A stretch of DNA of 64,000 nt from Marinilabiliaceae bacterium UBA5488 (GCA_002427105.1 DIPM01000029.1:1-64000), one strand, 5' to 3'. Shown: positions 1-8,934, counted from the first letter of the stretch. Program-made: numbers and translations. The notes: generated by a model not told the origin, from the letters alone.

Positions 1-101
1 AACTACAATATTTGCAGCTTAAGCAGCAATTCAGTAATAAGCTTTATTCATTACGCTGATAAATTTACTGAATTGCTGCTTAAGCTGCAAATATTGTAGT
101 T
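1..101. repeat. 37-bp perfect inverted repeat with 27-nt loop
   Basis: Bases 1-37 are the exact reverse complement of bases 65-101, and 38-64 form the loop. Each arm also contains a near-palindrome around GCTTAAGC. No T-run follows the right arm, so it is not a classical intrinsic terminator. The left arm begins at base 1, so the repeat could be longer than what is visible. The right arm overlaps the presumed -33 region of the yigZ promoter. Confidence 0.9.
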
Positions 102-125
102 CTCTGCTCTGATTTGCTAAATTTG
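94..125 (+). promoter_or_regulatory. Candidate Bacteroidota promoter for yigZ
   Basis: TAAATTTG at 118-125 fits the TAnnTTTG -7 element. A partial -33 element (TTG, 94-96) lies 21 nt upstream, inside the right arm of the inverted repeat. The predicted start of transcription is about 15-20 nt before the ATG at 148. Confidence 0.45.
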
Positions 126-147
126 TAATCTATTAGAGATTATTGGA

Positions 148-747
148 ATGAGCAGTGAGGATATTTACAGGACCATCGAGCATCCCTCAGAAGGTATTTA
201 CAAAGAGAAAGGTAGTAAGTTTCTGGCTTTTGCCTGGCCAATAGAATCTGAAGAGGAGGTAAAGGAAAAATTGGCCGAGATGAAGACAAGGTACCATGAT
301 GCTCGTCATCATTGCTTTGCATGGCAGCTGGGCCTGGACGGGATGAATTACAGAGTCAATGACGATGGCGAACCATCAGGAACTGCCGGTAAGCCCATTT
401 ACGGACAGATAAGAAGCAATGAGTTAAGTAATATCTTGGTGCTGGTTGTTCGCTATTTTGGAGGTACCAAACTTGGAGTCAGTGGGTTGATTAATGCATA
501 CAAAGCCGCAGCTGCCGATGCTTTGGCCAATTCAAAGATAGTAGAGCGGACTGTTAATAGTGTAATCAGCTTCCATTTTCCCTACGAGTCGCTTAATGAT
601 GTTATGAAAGTCATTAAGGAAGAAGCTCCTGAAATAATCCATCAAAAGTTTGACTTGTCGTGCAGTATAATTCTTTCAATTAGACAGAGTAGGGAAGAGG
701 AACTTAGAGAAAGACTTAAGATGATTGATCATCTGGTTTTAGAATAA
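148..747 (+). CDS. yigZ: YigZ/IMPACT family protein
   Basis: This 199-residue protein has the full-length two-domain layout of the YigZ (UPF0029, IMPACT-like) family. The N-terminal domain shows the family signature: HHCFAW near residue 54, a DDGEPSGTAGKP loop near 72-83, and VVRYFGGTKLGVSGL near 100-114. The C-terminal part (about 140-199) matches the small ferredoxin-like DUF1949 region. Family members bind nucleic acid or ribosome-associated partners, and their bacterial role is not settled. The start is the ATG at 148, just after the candidate promoter. The gene converges on the lipoprotein gene with only 5 nt between stops, so there is no room for a separate terminator. The family call is secure; the function is not. 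Confidence 0.9.
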   Translation: MSSEDIYRTIEHPSEGIYKEKGSKFLAFAWPIESEEEVKEKLAEMKTRYHDARHHCFAWQLGLDGMNYRVNDDGEPSGTAGKPIYGQIRSNELSNILVLVVRYFGGTKLGVSGLINAYKAAAADALANSKIVERTVNSVISFHFPYESLNDVMKVIKEEAPEIIHQKFDLSCSIILSIRQSREEELRERLKMIDHLVLE

Positions 748-752
748 ATACA

Positions 753-2183
753 TCAGTATGATCCGGCAGGCAGAGGAGCTGATTCAAGCTGGTGAAAGAT
801 TCGAAAAGTAGTAAGGCCGGCTTCTATTTTAACATTAATATCTTCATTCTCTACCTTGCCCTGGATACGTCGCTGTTGGAGAGTCAGCGTTTGCTCACCC
901 GCCGGAAGCTGGACGCGCGTATAGTATAAGGCATAGGGCAGAGACTGCCAGTTACGTGTGTCGGCCTTTTCGGTCACCGCGTTCATTATACTGACAAGAG
1001 CCCCCAGGTTTTCATTTTCATTTCTGGTAATCTGCTCTATTGCCTGTTTGGTTGCAATACGTAAAATATTATTACCTATTTCTCGCATCATTCGATCCTT
1101 AAGTGACTGAAAAGCAATGCCATTGATGTTTTGAGCTAATTCAAGCTTATATTGTTGATTGCCATGTACCAATTGAGCCTCCGAGAATGCAAGCGGACGT
1201 TCCACATATTTGGGAAAGGCAAGCCTGATAAGCGACAGATCCTTGAGTTGAGCCTGGCTCGAGGCCGATTGATTGCCAAGAAAAATGGGATAGCTAAGAC
1301 CGAGCTCATTGCTTCCAAATATCATTTGGCTGCCCGAAACTCCCATATTAGTAAGGTTTAGACTCCATTCAGATTTAACCGGCCCCATCCCGTTCATCCA
1401 AATATAAACCAAATCACCCTTGCCGCTAAGCATTTCAGGAGCAGAGAGGGCAAATTTATCCTCATAATATCTGAGCTCATTATGAAAGCCTGTTTTCCTG
1501 GCACAATACAGTAAGTCAAGTTTTAACTGTTGAGGAGGCTGAACACCAAAAAGCTCTGAATATTCATTTTCATAAATATCCAGAGCATTTCTATAGGCAA
1601 TAAAAGCATTATTATAATCACCAGTTGCCTGATAAATCAGACCCATCAGATTATGCGCAAAAGCATCGCGTGCATAGCGACTCTTGTTTTCCTTATAATC
1701 CTCATTAAACTCCATCAGACGGATGTTTATCCTGCGGCATTCGACTATTGCGCTTTCATAATCATACATCGCGATATAGTTGAAGGCTTTGTAGAAGTGA
1801 ATCATTATAGCTTCAAAGTCTTCAGGACGATATGGCCGAACCATAGGATTGGAAACCAAGGCCAAAGCCTCGGTTCCAATCGATTTACGGTAGTCTTCAA
1901 TATAGTAATCGGCCATATTGAAGTAGGAGTTACTCTCCTCATTTTCGCCGAGCATAAAATGCACCAGGCCACGATTCATATAATATAGAACCCGGTGATT
2001 ATTCTCAGGCCATTTTTTGTTTTTTTCAAGCTCCTTAATGGCAGACTGAAAATCTCCCGCAGCAATATTTTCCTGTACAGCAATAGTTTTTTGGTAAAAA
2101 CTGGCACAGGAACTCAACATTAGCGTAGCGCTAACAACTAAGGCTAATGTGAAAAGTTTAGGAAAATTTCGCCCTTGATTCAT
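753..2183 (-). CDS. COG3014-type TPR-like lipoprotein
   Basis: This 476-residue protein has a signal peptide ending in a lipobox (LMLSSC, Cys near residue 26), so it is probably a lipid-anchored envelope protein. The next roughly 200 residues are helical and TPR-like, with alternating alanine and aromatic positions (MNRGLVHFMLGENEESNSYF near 69-88). The C-terminal half is beta-rich and resembles the uncharacterised COG3014 family. It lies 35 nt downstream of an LpoB-like gene on the same strand. COG3014 and LpoB genes often occur together, which suggests a role in controlling peptidoglycan synthesis at the cell envelope. The biochemical function is unknown. Confidence 0.75.
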   Translation of the reverse strand: MNQGRNFPKLFTLALVVSATLMLSSCASFYQKTIAVQENIAAGDFQSAIKELEKNKKWPENNHRVLYYMNRGLVHFMLGENEESNSYFNMADYYIEDYRKSIGTEALALVSNPMVRPYRPEDFEAIMIHFYKAFNYIAMYDYESAIVECRRINIRLMEFNEDYKENKSRYARDAFAHNLMGLIYQATGDYNNAFIAYRNALDIYENEYSELFGVQPPQQLKLDLLYCARKTGFHNELRYYEDKFALSAPEMLSGKGDLVYIWMNGMGPVKSEWSLNLTNMGVSGSQMIFGSNELGLSYPIFLGNQSASSQAQLKDLSLIRLAFPKYVERPLAFSEAQLVHGNQQYKLELAQNINGIAFQSLKDRMMREIGNNILRIATKQAIEQITRNENENLGALVSIMNAVTEKADTRNWQSLPYALYYTRVQLPAGEQTLTLQQRRIQGKVENEDINVKIEAGLTTFRIFHQLESAPLPAGSY

Positions 2184-2218
2184 AAGTAGCTGCCTTTGAA
2201 CAACTTAAAAAATAAGTG

Positions 2219-2803
2219 TTAATTAGTAATGTATTTACGAATCCTTTTATCTCCTATCCAAACAACTTCACTGGTTTCAAGGTCTGTAAGCTCAAGGTTA
2301 ACCTGATAATAGGTAACTTTTTCCTTTTTGTAGCTGTCAACTATTGAATTAATATCGCCGTTAAGCATGTAATCGGCTCCCAGCTCTAAACCCCAGCGTT
2401 TTGCCGTTTCGACGGAAGCGAAATCCTGTTGCGAAGCACGCTCCTGGCGAAGCTCCTCGCGTTTGTCGCCTGCCTGCACCAGACGAACCCTGCCGCTATT
2501 AATAAATGAGCGCTCCACGTCCTTTATAAAGGTTTCAGCGCTAATGTGTTCATGCGATTTGTTATACACAAGTCCGACAATTACCACCGGCCTTTCGCCC
2601 GTTGCCCTAACATGATTATCGAGCCATCCGGCGTTGAGGATTTGCTCAACCATAGCATCGGCAGTCATGCGTGAGTCAGAATCATTCCATCGACCGCTAA
2701 GGTCTATGGTTTCTTCAGTTCCGATACGTTCTATTTTACGGGTGTTGCAACTTTGAAAGCTGAAACCCAGTAGTAACACTGCTGCGAGAATAAAATGCTT
2801 CAT
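2219..2803 (-). CDS. LpoB-like penicillin-binding protein activator lipoprotein
   Basis: This 194-residue protein begins with a short signal peptide and a lipobox-like stretch (GFSFQSC, Cys 19). The mature part contains the LpoB/COG3417 pattern: a DLSGRWNDSDSR segment near residues 35-46, a VVIVGLVYNKSHEHI strand, TFIKDVERSFINSGRVRLV near 90-110, and a LGADYMLNGDI motif near 145-155. In Enterobacteria LpoB is an outer-membrane lipoprotein that activates the transglycosylase PBP1B; whether this protein has the same partner is inference. It is the first gene of a probable two-gene operon with the COG3014 protein. Confidence 0.8.
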   Translation of the reverse strand: MKHFILAAVLLLGFSFQSCNTRKIERIGTEETIDLSGRWNDSDSRMTADAMVEQILNAGWLDNHVRATGERPVVIVGLVYNKSHEHISAETFIKDVERSFINSGRVRLVQAGDKREELRQERASQQDFASVETAKRWGLELGADYMLNGDINSIVDSYKKEKVTYYQVNLELTDLETSEVVWIGDKRIRKYITN

Positions 2804-2869
2804 ATTAAAAACTGTTTGTTAAACATTAAGATCTATAATCCTATTAAGTTCTCGTATCAAAAGCCATAC

Positions 2870-2877
2870 CAAATATA
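2870..2877 (-). promoter_or_regulatory. Candidate -7 element for the LpoB/COG3014 operon
   Basis: On the minus strand this reads TATATTTG, a perfect TAnnTTTG match about 65 nt before the LpoB start. No good TTTG -33 element is at the expected spacing, so support is partial. Confidence 0.35.
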
Positions 2878-2886
2878 TACCCGATT

Positions 2887-3423
2887 TTAGCAATTAAGGT
2901 TTCCTAAATAGTGAGTAAGCTCATGCAAGAGTCGCTCAACTGAATTCTCCTTTATATCAATCATAAAGTCAAGCAACTTATCATAACTACCTGATTTACC
3001 CGCTTTAAACCCCGCTAGCGACATAGAACTAATCCATTCGATAGGGAAATGATAATATGTGTCAATTACAAGTAAGACATCGAACTTTTGATTACAAAAC
3101 TCTTCAATATACTTACTATCGGGTTGAAAGAAAAAGTTGCACTCCTTAGAGCTAAAGAAATACCATGACTTGTCACTTATATAATCATTATCCATCTTTG
3201 GGTTGGGATAGTAGCCAATGGCATTTACACTCAAGGTGTTGGGAAAGGATTTTAGGCATTCCTTGATAAGCCTGTGGTTCTTCTTATCAGAGGCATCAAA
3301 GACAATTCCAAGGCTTTGCGCCTTATTAAGTCCTATTGCCCGAAGCTCCCGGTTCCTGCTCTTCAACTTTGAACTCAAGAGCATTGAGCCTATCTTTGTC
3401 CTGAATTTATTTAAAAAGTTCAT
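2887..3423 (-). CDS. DUF6913-like hypothetical protein
   Basis: This 178-residue protein has no signal peptide or membrane segment. It looks like the Bacteroidota-restricted DUF6913 family. The visible pattern is a basic N-terminus (FLNKFRTKIGSMLLSSKLKSRNR), a strand LGIVFDASDKKNHRLIKE near 38-55, a VNAIGYYP strand, and FDVLLVIDTYYHFPIEWIS near 114-132. The alternating strands and helices suggest a Rossmann-like fold, but I see no catalytic motif. It sits between the LpoB operon and ligA on the same strand, with a 40-nt gap after ligA. The function is unknown, and the family assignment is from memory of the pattern only. Confidence 0.6.
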   Translation of the reverse strand: MNFLNKFRTKIGSMLLSSKLKSRNRELRAIGLNKAQSLGIVFDASDKKNHRLIKECLKSFPNTLSVNAIGYYPNPKMDNDYISDKSWYFFSSKECNFFFQPDSKYIEEFCNQKFDVLLVIDTYYHFPIEWISSMSLAGFKAGKSGSYDKLLDFMIDIKENSVERLLHELTHYLGNLNC

Positions 3424-3462
3424 CTATACTAATTAATTACAACTATATCATCTTAAACTGCC

Positions 3463-5466
3463 TTATTCATTGAGCAGCTTAAGAAATTGCTCTTCAGAAA
3501 TAATACTGATATTTAGTTTCTTTGCTTTCTCAAATTTTGCTGGACCGACATTGTCTCCTGCTAGCAGGTAGCTGGTTTTTCCTGTTACTGATGAAACATT
3601 TTTCCCTCCATGAGCTTCTATCATTTCTTTTAGCTCATCGCGAGAACGGGAAAACACACCGCTGACAACAAAAGATAAGCCGGCAAGCTTGTCTGATTTA
3701 AGCTTATCCGAGCCTCCCTTTTCTTCCATTTGTAAGCCGAAAGAGCGCAGCCGGTCAACTAATTGCCTATTCTCATCTAAAGCAAAAAATGAGATTATTC
3801 CTGTAGCAATCTTTTCTCCTATTTCATCTATAGATAAAAGTTCCTCCAGGTCGGCACTTTGGATTTTATCCATGGAGCCAAGCGCAGAGGCAAGTTTTTT
3901 GGCAACAGTCTCGCCTACAAATCTTATTCCAAGAGCAAAAAGAACGCGAGCTAAAGGCACTTCTTTTGACTTTGCAATACCATTTATAATATTAGTGGCA
4001 GATTTTTCGCCTAGGCGTTCAAGCGAGGAGAGATCCGATACCTCAAGACGATATAAGTCGGAAACATCCTTAAGCAGCTTATTATCATACAAAAGAGCTA
4101 TAGTCTCGCTCCCCAGACCTTCAATATCCATGGCACGGCGACTGATAAAATGCTCTATGCGGCCTTTGATCTGGGGAGGGCAATTCATAGAGTTTGGGCA
4201 ACAATACGCTGCTTCTCCCTCGACGCGAACCAAAGGCGTGTTACAACCGGGACACATCCTAATAAACTTTAGCTTTTTGCTGGAAAAATCACGTTTGCTG
4301 ACATCAACGCCGGTGATTTTAGGAATTATCTCGCCTCCCTTTTCAACCGAAACCATATCTCCTTCATGAAGATCAAGTGCTTCAATAATATCAGCATTGT
4401 GCAGGGACGCCCTTTTAACAGTAGTGCCGGCCAACTGAACCGCTTCCAGATTTGCCACGGGAGTGATAACCCCGGTTCGTCCCACCTGGAAATCAACAGA
4501 AACAAGGCGTGTAAATGCCGTTTCAGGTTTAAACTTATAAGAAATAGCCCAGCGGGGACTCTTTGCGGTTGAGCCTAACTCTTCACGCAAGGCAAGACTG
4601 TCAACTTTAATTACAGCACCGTCAATTTCAAAAGGAAGCTCTTTGCGCTTCTCATCCCAATAGTTGATAAACTCTTTAATTTCCTCAAAGCTCCTGCATA
4701 GGGCATAATGGGGAGAAACCCTAAAGCCCCAGTCGCTCGCTGCGGCAAAATTGTCAGCATGGCTATCGGAGGGAAGATTCTCGCTAACGAAATGGTAAAC
4801 AAAGCACTCCAGGGGTCGCCTGGCAACCTGGGCACTGTTTTGAAGCTTAAGGGAGCCTGCAGCTGCATTCCGGGGATTAGCAAAGAGAGCTTCGCCGGCT
4901 TCCTCACGAGCCAAATTCAGTTGCTCGAAACCCTTTTTTGATATAAAAATCTCCCCTCTAGCCTCAAGTGTTGGCGGGAAACTGCCTTTAAGTTGAAGAG
5001 GAATACTCTTTATGGTCTTAACGTTTTGTGTAACGTCATCACCCGTCACCCCATCACCGCGGGTAAGCCCGTTTACCAGTCGCCCATCCTCATAGTTCAA
5101 TGAAATAGCAGTCCCGTCATACTTTAGTTCACACACGAATTCAACAGAACGCCCCACCGACCTTAGCACCCGGTCTATAAAATCACGTAATTCTTCAATT
5201 GAATAACTATTAGCAAGCGAAAGCATCGGGGATTTATGAGAAACCTGCTTGAATTCCTGACTTAAATCGCTTCCAACTCTGAGTGAAGGACTATTGCTGT
5301 CGTACAGAAGGGGATACTCACTCTCCAGTTTAATAAGTTCAGCCATTTTTTTGTCATAATCGAAATCAGAAATTTCGGGGCTGTTCTTAATATAATAGAG
5401 ATAATTATGGTGATGCAGCTCTTCACGTAAGCTTATTATTGCTGCATGAGCACTCTTCTGTTCCAT
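3463..5466 (-). CDS. ligA: NAD-dependent DNA ligase
   Basis: LigA seals nicks in DNA using NAD+ during replication and repair. All domains are present in order: Ia (HNYLYYIKNSPEISDFDYD), adenylation domain with the catalytic lysine in ELKYDG, OB fold, a four-cysteine zinc finger (CPGCNTPL ... CCPNSMNC), helix-hairpin-helix repeats, and a C-terminal BRCT domain (LSFVVSGVFSRSRDELKEMI). The reading frame also offers an ATG six codons upstream (5484). I prefer 5466 because it puts the nucleophile at Lys115, as in Escherichia coli LigA, and leaves a reasonable leader after the candidate -7 element. From this start the protein is 667 residues, normal for the family. Confidence 0.96.
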   Translation of the reverse strand: MEQKSAHAAIISLREELHHHNYLYYIKNSPEISDFDYDKKMAELIKLESEYPLLYDSNSPSLRVGSDLSQEFKQVSHKSPMLSLANSYSIEELRDFIDRVLRSVGRSVEFVCELKYDGTAISLNYEDGRLVNGLTRGDGVTGDDVTQNVKTIKSIPLQLKGSFPPTLEARGEIFISKKGFEQLNLAREEAGEALFANPRNAAAGSLKLQNSAQVARRPLECFVYHFVSENLPSDSHADNFAAASDWGFRVSPHYALCRSFEEIKEFINYWDEKRKELPFEIDGAVIKVDSLALREELGSTAKSPRWAISYKFKPETAFTRLVSVDFQVGRTGVITPVANLEAVQLAGTTVKRASLHNADIIEALDLHEGDMVSVEKGGEIIPKITGVDVSKRDFSSKKLKFIRMCPGCNTPLVRVEGEAAYCCPNSMNCPPQIKGRIEHFISRRAMDIEGLGSETIALLYDNKLLKDVSDLYRLEVSDLSSLERLGEKSATNIINGIAKSKEVPLARVLFALGIRFVGETVAKKLASALGSMDKIQSADLEELLSIDEIGEKIATGIISFFALDENRQLVDRLRSFGLQMEEKGGSDKLKSDKLAGLSFVVSGVFSRSRDELKEMIEAHGGKNVSSVTGKTSYLLAGDNVGPAKFEKAKKLNISIISEEQFLKLLNE

Positions 5467-5498
5467 AAATAGCTTTGTTTCCAAAAATGTTATGGTAA

Positions 5499-5506
5499 CA
5501 AAAATA
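5499..5506 (-). promoter_or_regulatory. Candidate -7 element for ligA
   Basis: The minus strand reads TATTTTTG, a perfect TAnnTTTG match. Transcription would start near 5492, giving about 26 nt of leader to the preferred ligA start at 5466 but only about 8 nt to the upstream ATG at 5484. The -33 element is weak. Confidence 0.4.
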
Positions 5507-5548
5507 CAATTTTAAAGGACATTTGTTGGCAATCTAGCCTTTAATTTA

Positions 5549-5806
5549 TCAATAGCTACGCGAGCCTTTTTGAAAGAAAGAGACAAGCCGTGATTTGATT
5601 GTTTCAGACAGTGGCACGAGCAAGCGCGAGGCCATAAGGCCAAGTAAACGTGCCGGTTTTAGCTCTTCCCCGAGTTTTAGCAAGGACAAATCCAGCTTTG
5701 TACGCGCCAGGCGGCTCTCGTAAGAAAGTCTGATTTTTTCGTTTGACAACTCAACAAATGAGCCGATTCTTTTATAGGGATGCGTACTTCTATTCATCGC
5801 CATCAA
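5549..5806 (-). CDS. Small hypothetical protein, last gene of envelope cluster
   Basis: This 85-residue protein is rich in basic residues and leucine, with a probable amphipathic helix (KIRLSYESRLARTKLDLSLL near 24-43) and a moderately hydrophobic segment near 50-70. I recognise no family. It overlaps the start of the downstream-oriented holin-like gene by 17 nt (5790-5806), which implies translational coupling. The order YtxH, holin-like, small protein is common in Bacteroidota and suggests an envelope-stress or membrane role, but that is inference from context only. Confidence 0.65.
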   Translation of the reverse strand: MMAMNRSTHPYKRIGSFVELSNEKIRLSYESRLARTKLDLSLLKLGEELKPARLLGLMASRLLVPLSETIKSRLVSFFQKGSRSY

Positions 5807-6155
5807 GTTTTGGGAAAAACATTCTGATAAAAGTCCGGATAAGGGGGCGTTCTATGCAAGTGCGTCTAAGCAAGTAGAATACAAGCACTAAAAGCAGATA
5901 AAAACCTGCTACAATTGCAAAACCCCAACCATAAGAACCAAGTAATTCGCCCAGGAATAATGCTCCGGCCAGCGAGATAAACAACAACACGAAGAGTAGA
6001 AGATACATTATCCCCAACTTAAGGGCAAAGCCCGCTGTAAAGCGCGACAACTCCTCAACTAAGTGAAGTTTAAATAAATCTATACGCTTTTCAAGGTAGC
6101 TTTCAAAGTCCTTTTTCACATCCTTAAGATGCTCATTTATATTATCCTGAATCAT
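5790..6155 (-). CDS. Putative holin superfamily III / Actinobacterial Holin-X-like membrane protein
   Basis: This 121-residue protein starts with an amphipathic helix (KDVKKDFESYLEKRIDLFKL) and then has two strong transmembrane segments, about residues 45-68 and 74-98, joined by a short GELLGSYGWG turn. That layout matches the phage holin family (superfamily III) proteins common beside YtxH genes in Bacteroidota. Despite the family name, chromosomal copies are not linked to phage lysis, and no phage genes are nearby. Its ATG overlaps the YtxH stop by one base and its end overlaps the next ORF, so the three genes form one operon. Confidence 0.75.
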   Translation of the reverse strand: MIQDNINEHLKDVKKDFESYLEKRIDLFKLHLVEELSRFTAGFALKLGIMYLLLFVLLFISLAGALFLGELLGSYGWGFAIVAGFYLLLVLVFYLLRRTCIERPLIRTFIRMFFPKLDGDE

Positions 6156-6421
6156 TAGCTTTCTTTTCTATATTCAGCTGTAAGGTGAGCAATTCTGTTT
6201 TCAATCTCTTCAATTCTCTTTTTTATGTCCTCTTTGAGTTCTCCGCCCTTTTCTTTTAATTTGATTTTCAAAGATTCAAGCTCTTCCTCAAGGTTTCCTA
6301 TTGTTCTTTTGATGTCCTTACGTGTGTCTTCTCCGCTTTTCGGCGCATACAACAGAGCAAGGACAGCTCCAATGGCAGCTCCTGCCAACAATCCTCCAAA
6401 AAATGATCCTGCTGATTTCAT
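6155..6421 (-). CDS. YtxH domain-containing protein
   Basis: The protein is 88 residues if translation begins at the ATG ending at 6421. It opens with a glycine/alanine-rich membrane segment (FFGGLLAGAAIGAVLALLYAPKSG), the hallmark of YtxH proteins, followed by a long charged coiled coil (about 30-88). An in-frame ATG at 6550 would add 43 residues that look non-native (isoleucine/asparagine-rich, no homology pattern), so I chose the shorter form. YtxH proteins are small membrane-anchored proteins associated with general stress. It is the first gene of a three-gene operon with the holin-like and small hypothetical proteins. Confidence 0.8.
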   Translation of the reverse strand: MKSAGSFFGGLLAGAAIGAVLALLYAPKSGEDTRKDIKRTIGNLEEELESLKIKLKEKGGELKEDIKKRIEEIENRIAHLTAEYRKES

Positions 6422-6630
6422 ATTATCTGATTTTAAATTAAATATTTGATAGTTCAACACCATGATATAACTTATAAATATAGTTTTTTTCGAGCAAAAA
6501 GTCAAGTTATTATTCTCGTCTGTCAATATCACAGCCTCCGTTGAATTCATTTTTCGGTTTTTTCACTCCCTCGAATTAAGCAATAACCGAGCCTTTATTT
6601 TATCTTTACAATTGCAAATAGAAAAATATT

Positions 6631-8868
6631 ATGGAGAATAGCCTCGACAACATACCGCTTAGTGACAGGCGGGAGATTCTAAGTGCATATCGTAATCTAC
6701 TCCGGGTCAGCACTGATATTCTGCAATGGGAGGACATTAAGCTTATTCGGGAAGCCATTGAGCTTTCTATGCAAAAGACCGGTTTTGAGCGCCATCCATC
6801 CGGCAAGCTTCTAATTGTTCACTCCCTTGAGGTAGCCAGGGTTACAGTTGAAGAGGTGGGGCTGGGTAAGACCTCACTAATTTGTGCTCTTCTCTACGAG
6901 CTTATAAGAAGTTCAGGAACTACCAAAGAAGAGGTTGCCAGAATGTTTGGCAGCCAGGAAGCTACAATAATGGAAGGTTTGGTTAAGGTTTATGATTTAT
7001 ACAAGACCAACGCATCCATCAAATCGGAAAATTTCAGAAAACTGCTTCTTATGTTTGCCGGCGATATGCGCGTTGTGTTGATTATAATAGCCGACCGGCT
7101 TTCCACCATGCGATCGCTTTCCAATTACAGCATAGATGAGCAGCTTTCTATTTCGTCGGAGGTGTCTTACCTGTATGCACCAATGGCGCATCGTCTGGGC
7201 TTGTATTCCATCAAATCTGAGATGGAGGATTTGGTGATGAAATATTCCGACCGCGAAACATATAAATTTATAGCTAAAAAGCTTAACGAAACTAAGCGTG
7301 CCAGGGATAAGTATATTAAGGAGTTTATAGAGCCTTTAAAACAAGAACTTAAAAGGAATGGTTTAAAGTTTGACATTAAGGGTCGTACCAAAACCATTCA
7401 TTCCATCCACAATAAGATGAAGAAGCAAAATGTTGAATTCGAGCAAGTTTACGACCTCTTTGCCATTCGTGTTATTGTTGAAAGTGAGCAGAGAAATGAA
7501 AAGGCTGATTGCTGGAAGGTATATTCTATTGTTGCCGATAAATATCAGCCTAATCCACGTAGGATGCGCGATTGGCTTTCTGTGCCCAAAAGCAACGGTT
7601 ACGAATCTTTACATACAACAGTGCTGGGGCCCGATAATAAATGGGTTGAGGTTCAGATCAGGTCAAAGCGAATGGATGAAGTTGCTGAGCGAGGGCTTGC
7701 GGCACACTGGAAATATAAGGGAATAAAAGGAGACGGAGGTCTTGATACCTGGCTGGAGAATGTCAGGGAAGTACTTGAAAACCCGGAGCTTAATGCCGTT
7801 GATTTGATTGATGACTTTAAGCTAAACCTCTATGATGAAGAAGTATTTGTATTTACCCCCAAAGGTGATTTAATTCGTTTGCCCAAGGGAGCCACCGTTC
7901 TGGATTTTGCATTTGATATTCACACCGAAGTAGGCAAAAAATGTGTAGGTGCCCAGGTAAACGGCAAAAATGTACCTATAAAGCATCAGCTGAATAACGG
8001 AGACCACGTATCGGTTAACACCTCCTCATCGCAGGTGCCCAAGCAGGATTGGCTTAGTATTGTAGCTACTTCCAGGGCTAAAACGAAGCTAAAGCAGGCA
8101 CTGCGGGAAATGCAATACAAAGAATCGGAGATAGGCAGGGAAACCCTGGTACGGCGACTAAAAAACTGGAAACTTGAATTGACCGACCAACTTATCTCGC
8201 AGTTGGTAAAGCATTTCAGGTACAAAAGTGTGCATGACCTATTCAGGGATATAGCACTGGAAAAGCTTGATGTTGTAGCTGTAAAGGAGTTTATTCAAAG
8301 TCAGGAACGTAAGGAACAAGAACGTGAAACAGCTGAGAGTCTTAACTCAATACGCAGTGCCGGAAATTTTGTGACGCCCCAGCTTGAGGAGGCTGAAATC
8401 TCTGAGGGAGAAGTGTTATTGATTGATAGAAACCTTACCAATGTTGATTATAAGCTGGCGAAATGTTGTAATCCGATTTTTGGTGATGATGTATTTGGCT
8501 TTGTCACTGTATCAGGAGGGATAAAAATACATAGGTCAAACTGTCTAAATGCACCTGAGTTGCGCAACAAATACGCTTACCGTATAGTTAAAGCGCAGTG
8601 GACAGGTGAGGCCTCAGGCAGTTACCAGGCAGCAATCAGAGTTGTTGGTGAAGATGATATAGGAATAATAAGCAATATCTCTTCGGTTATTTCAAAGGAT
8701 CAGAAGATAAAAACACGTTCCATTTCGGTTGATAGTAATGAAGGTTTATTTGAAGGAACGATTTCGGTGTTTGTAAATAATAATCAAGCCCTTAATGGTT
8801 TAATAAAAAAAATAAAAGGAATAAGGGGTATCAAGTCGGTCTCCCGTCTTGACGGGTATGGCGGGTGA
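6631..8868 (+). CDS. RelA/SpoT family (p)ppGpp synthetase with degenerate hydrolase domain
   Basis: This 745-residue protein has the long RSH layout: HD-like domain (about 25-190), synthetase domain (about 235-350), TGS (about 390-460), helical/zinc-finger region, and a C-terminal ACT domain (about 665-740). The synthetase looks intact (FAIRVIVE, RMRDWLSVPKSNGYESLH, WVEVQIR, GLAAHWKYKG). The hydrolase does not: the usual HDxxED reads YELIRS (residues 89-94), and the later ADRLHNM motif reads ADRLSTM, losing the conserved Asn. It is therefore most likely a synthetase-only stringent-response enzyme, with hydrolysis supplied elsewhere. The gene starts a rightward run with the Usp fusion and the rhomboid protein. 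Confidence 0.9.
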   Translation: MENSLDNIPLSDRREILSAYRNLLRVSTDILQWEDIKLIREAIELSMQKTGFERHPSGKLLIVHSLEVARVTVEEVGLGKTSLICALLYELIRSSGTTKEEVARMFGSQEATIMEGLVKVYDLYKTNASIKSENFRKLLLMFAGDMRVVLIIIADRLSTMRSLSNYSIDEQLSISSEVSYLYAPMAHRLGLYSIKSEMEDLVMKYSDRETYKFIAKKLNETKRARDKYIKEFIEPLKQELKRNGLKFDIKGRTKTIHSIHNKMKKQNVEFEQVYDLFAIRVIVESEQRNEKADCWKVYSIVADKYQPNPRRMRDWLSVPKSNGYESLHTTVLGPDNKWVEVQIRSKRMDEVAERGLAAHWKYKGIKGDGGLDTWLENVREVLENPELNAVDLIDDFKLNLYDEEVFVFTPKGDLIRLPKGATVLDFAFDIHTEVGKKCVGAQVNGKNVPIKHQLNNGDHVSVNTSSSQVPKQDWLSIVATSRAKTKLKQALREMQYKESEIGRETLVRRLKNWKLELTDQLISQLVKHFRYKSVHDLFRDIALEKLDVVAVKEFIQSQERKEQERETAESLNSIRSAGNFVTPQLEEAEISEGEVLLIDRNLTNVDYKLAKCCNPIFGDDVFGFVTVSGGIKIHRSNCLNAPELRNKYAYRIVKAQWTGEASGSYQAAIRVVGEDDIGIISNISSVISKDQKIKTRSISVDSNEGLFEGTISVFVNNNQALNGLIKKIKGIRGIKSVSRLDGYGG

Positions 8869-8934
8869 TTTTTTGTTGGAATAGCAGCAATAAATATTGT
8901 ATATTGCTATACAGTAAGCTAAAATCTAATAGCC

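Noticed and set aside
3689..4369. 226-codon open frame antisense to ligA
   Set aside because: It lies entirely within the conserved ligA coding region, and the serine- and isoleucine-rich product is typical of a shadow frame.
5790..6155. Prophage remnant because of the holin-like protein
   Set aside because: No other phage gene is near, and this protein type is a common chromosomal partner of YtxH.
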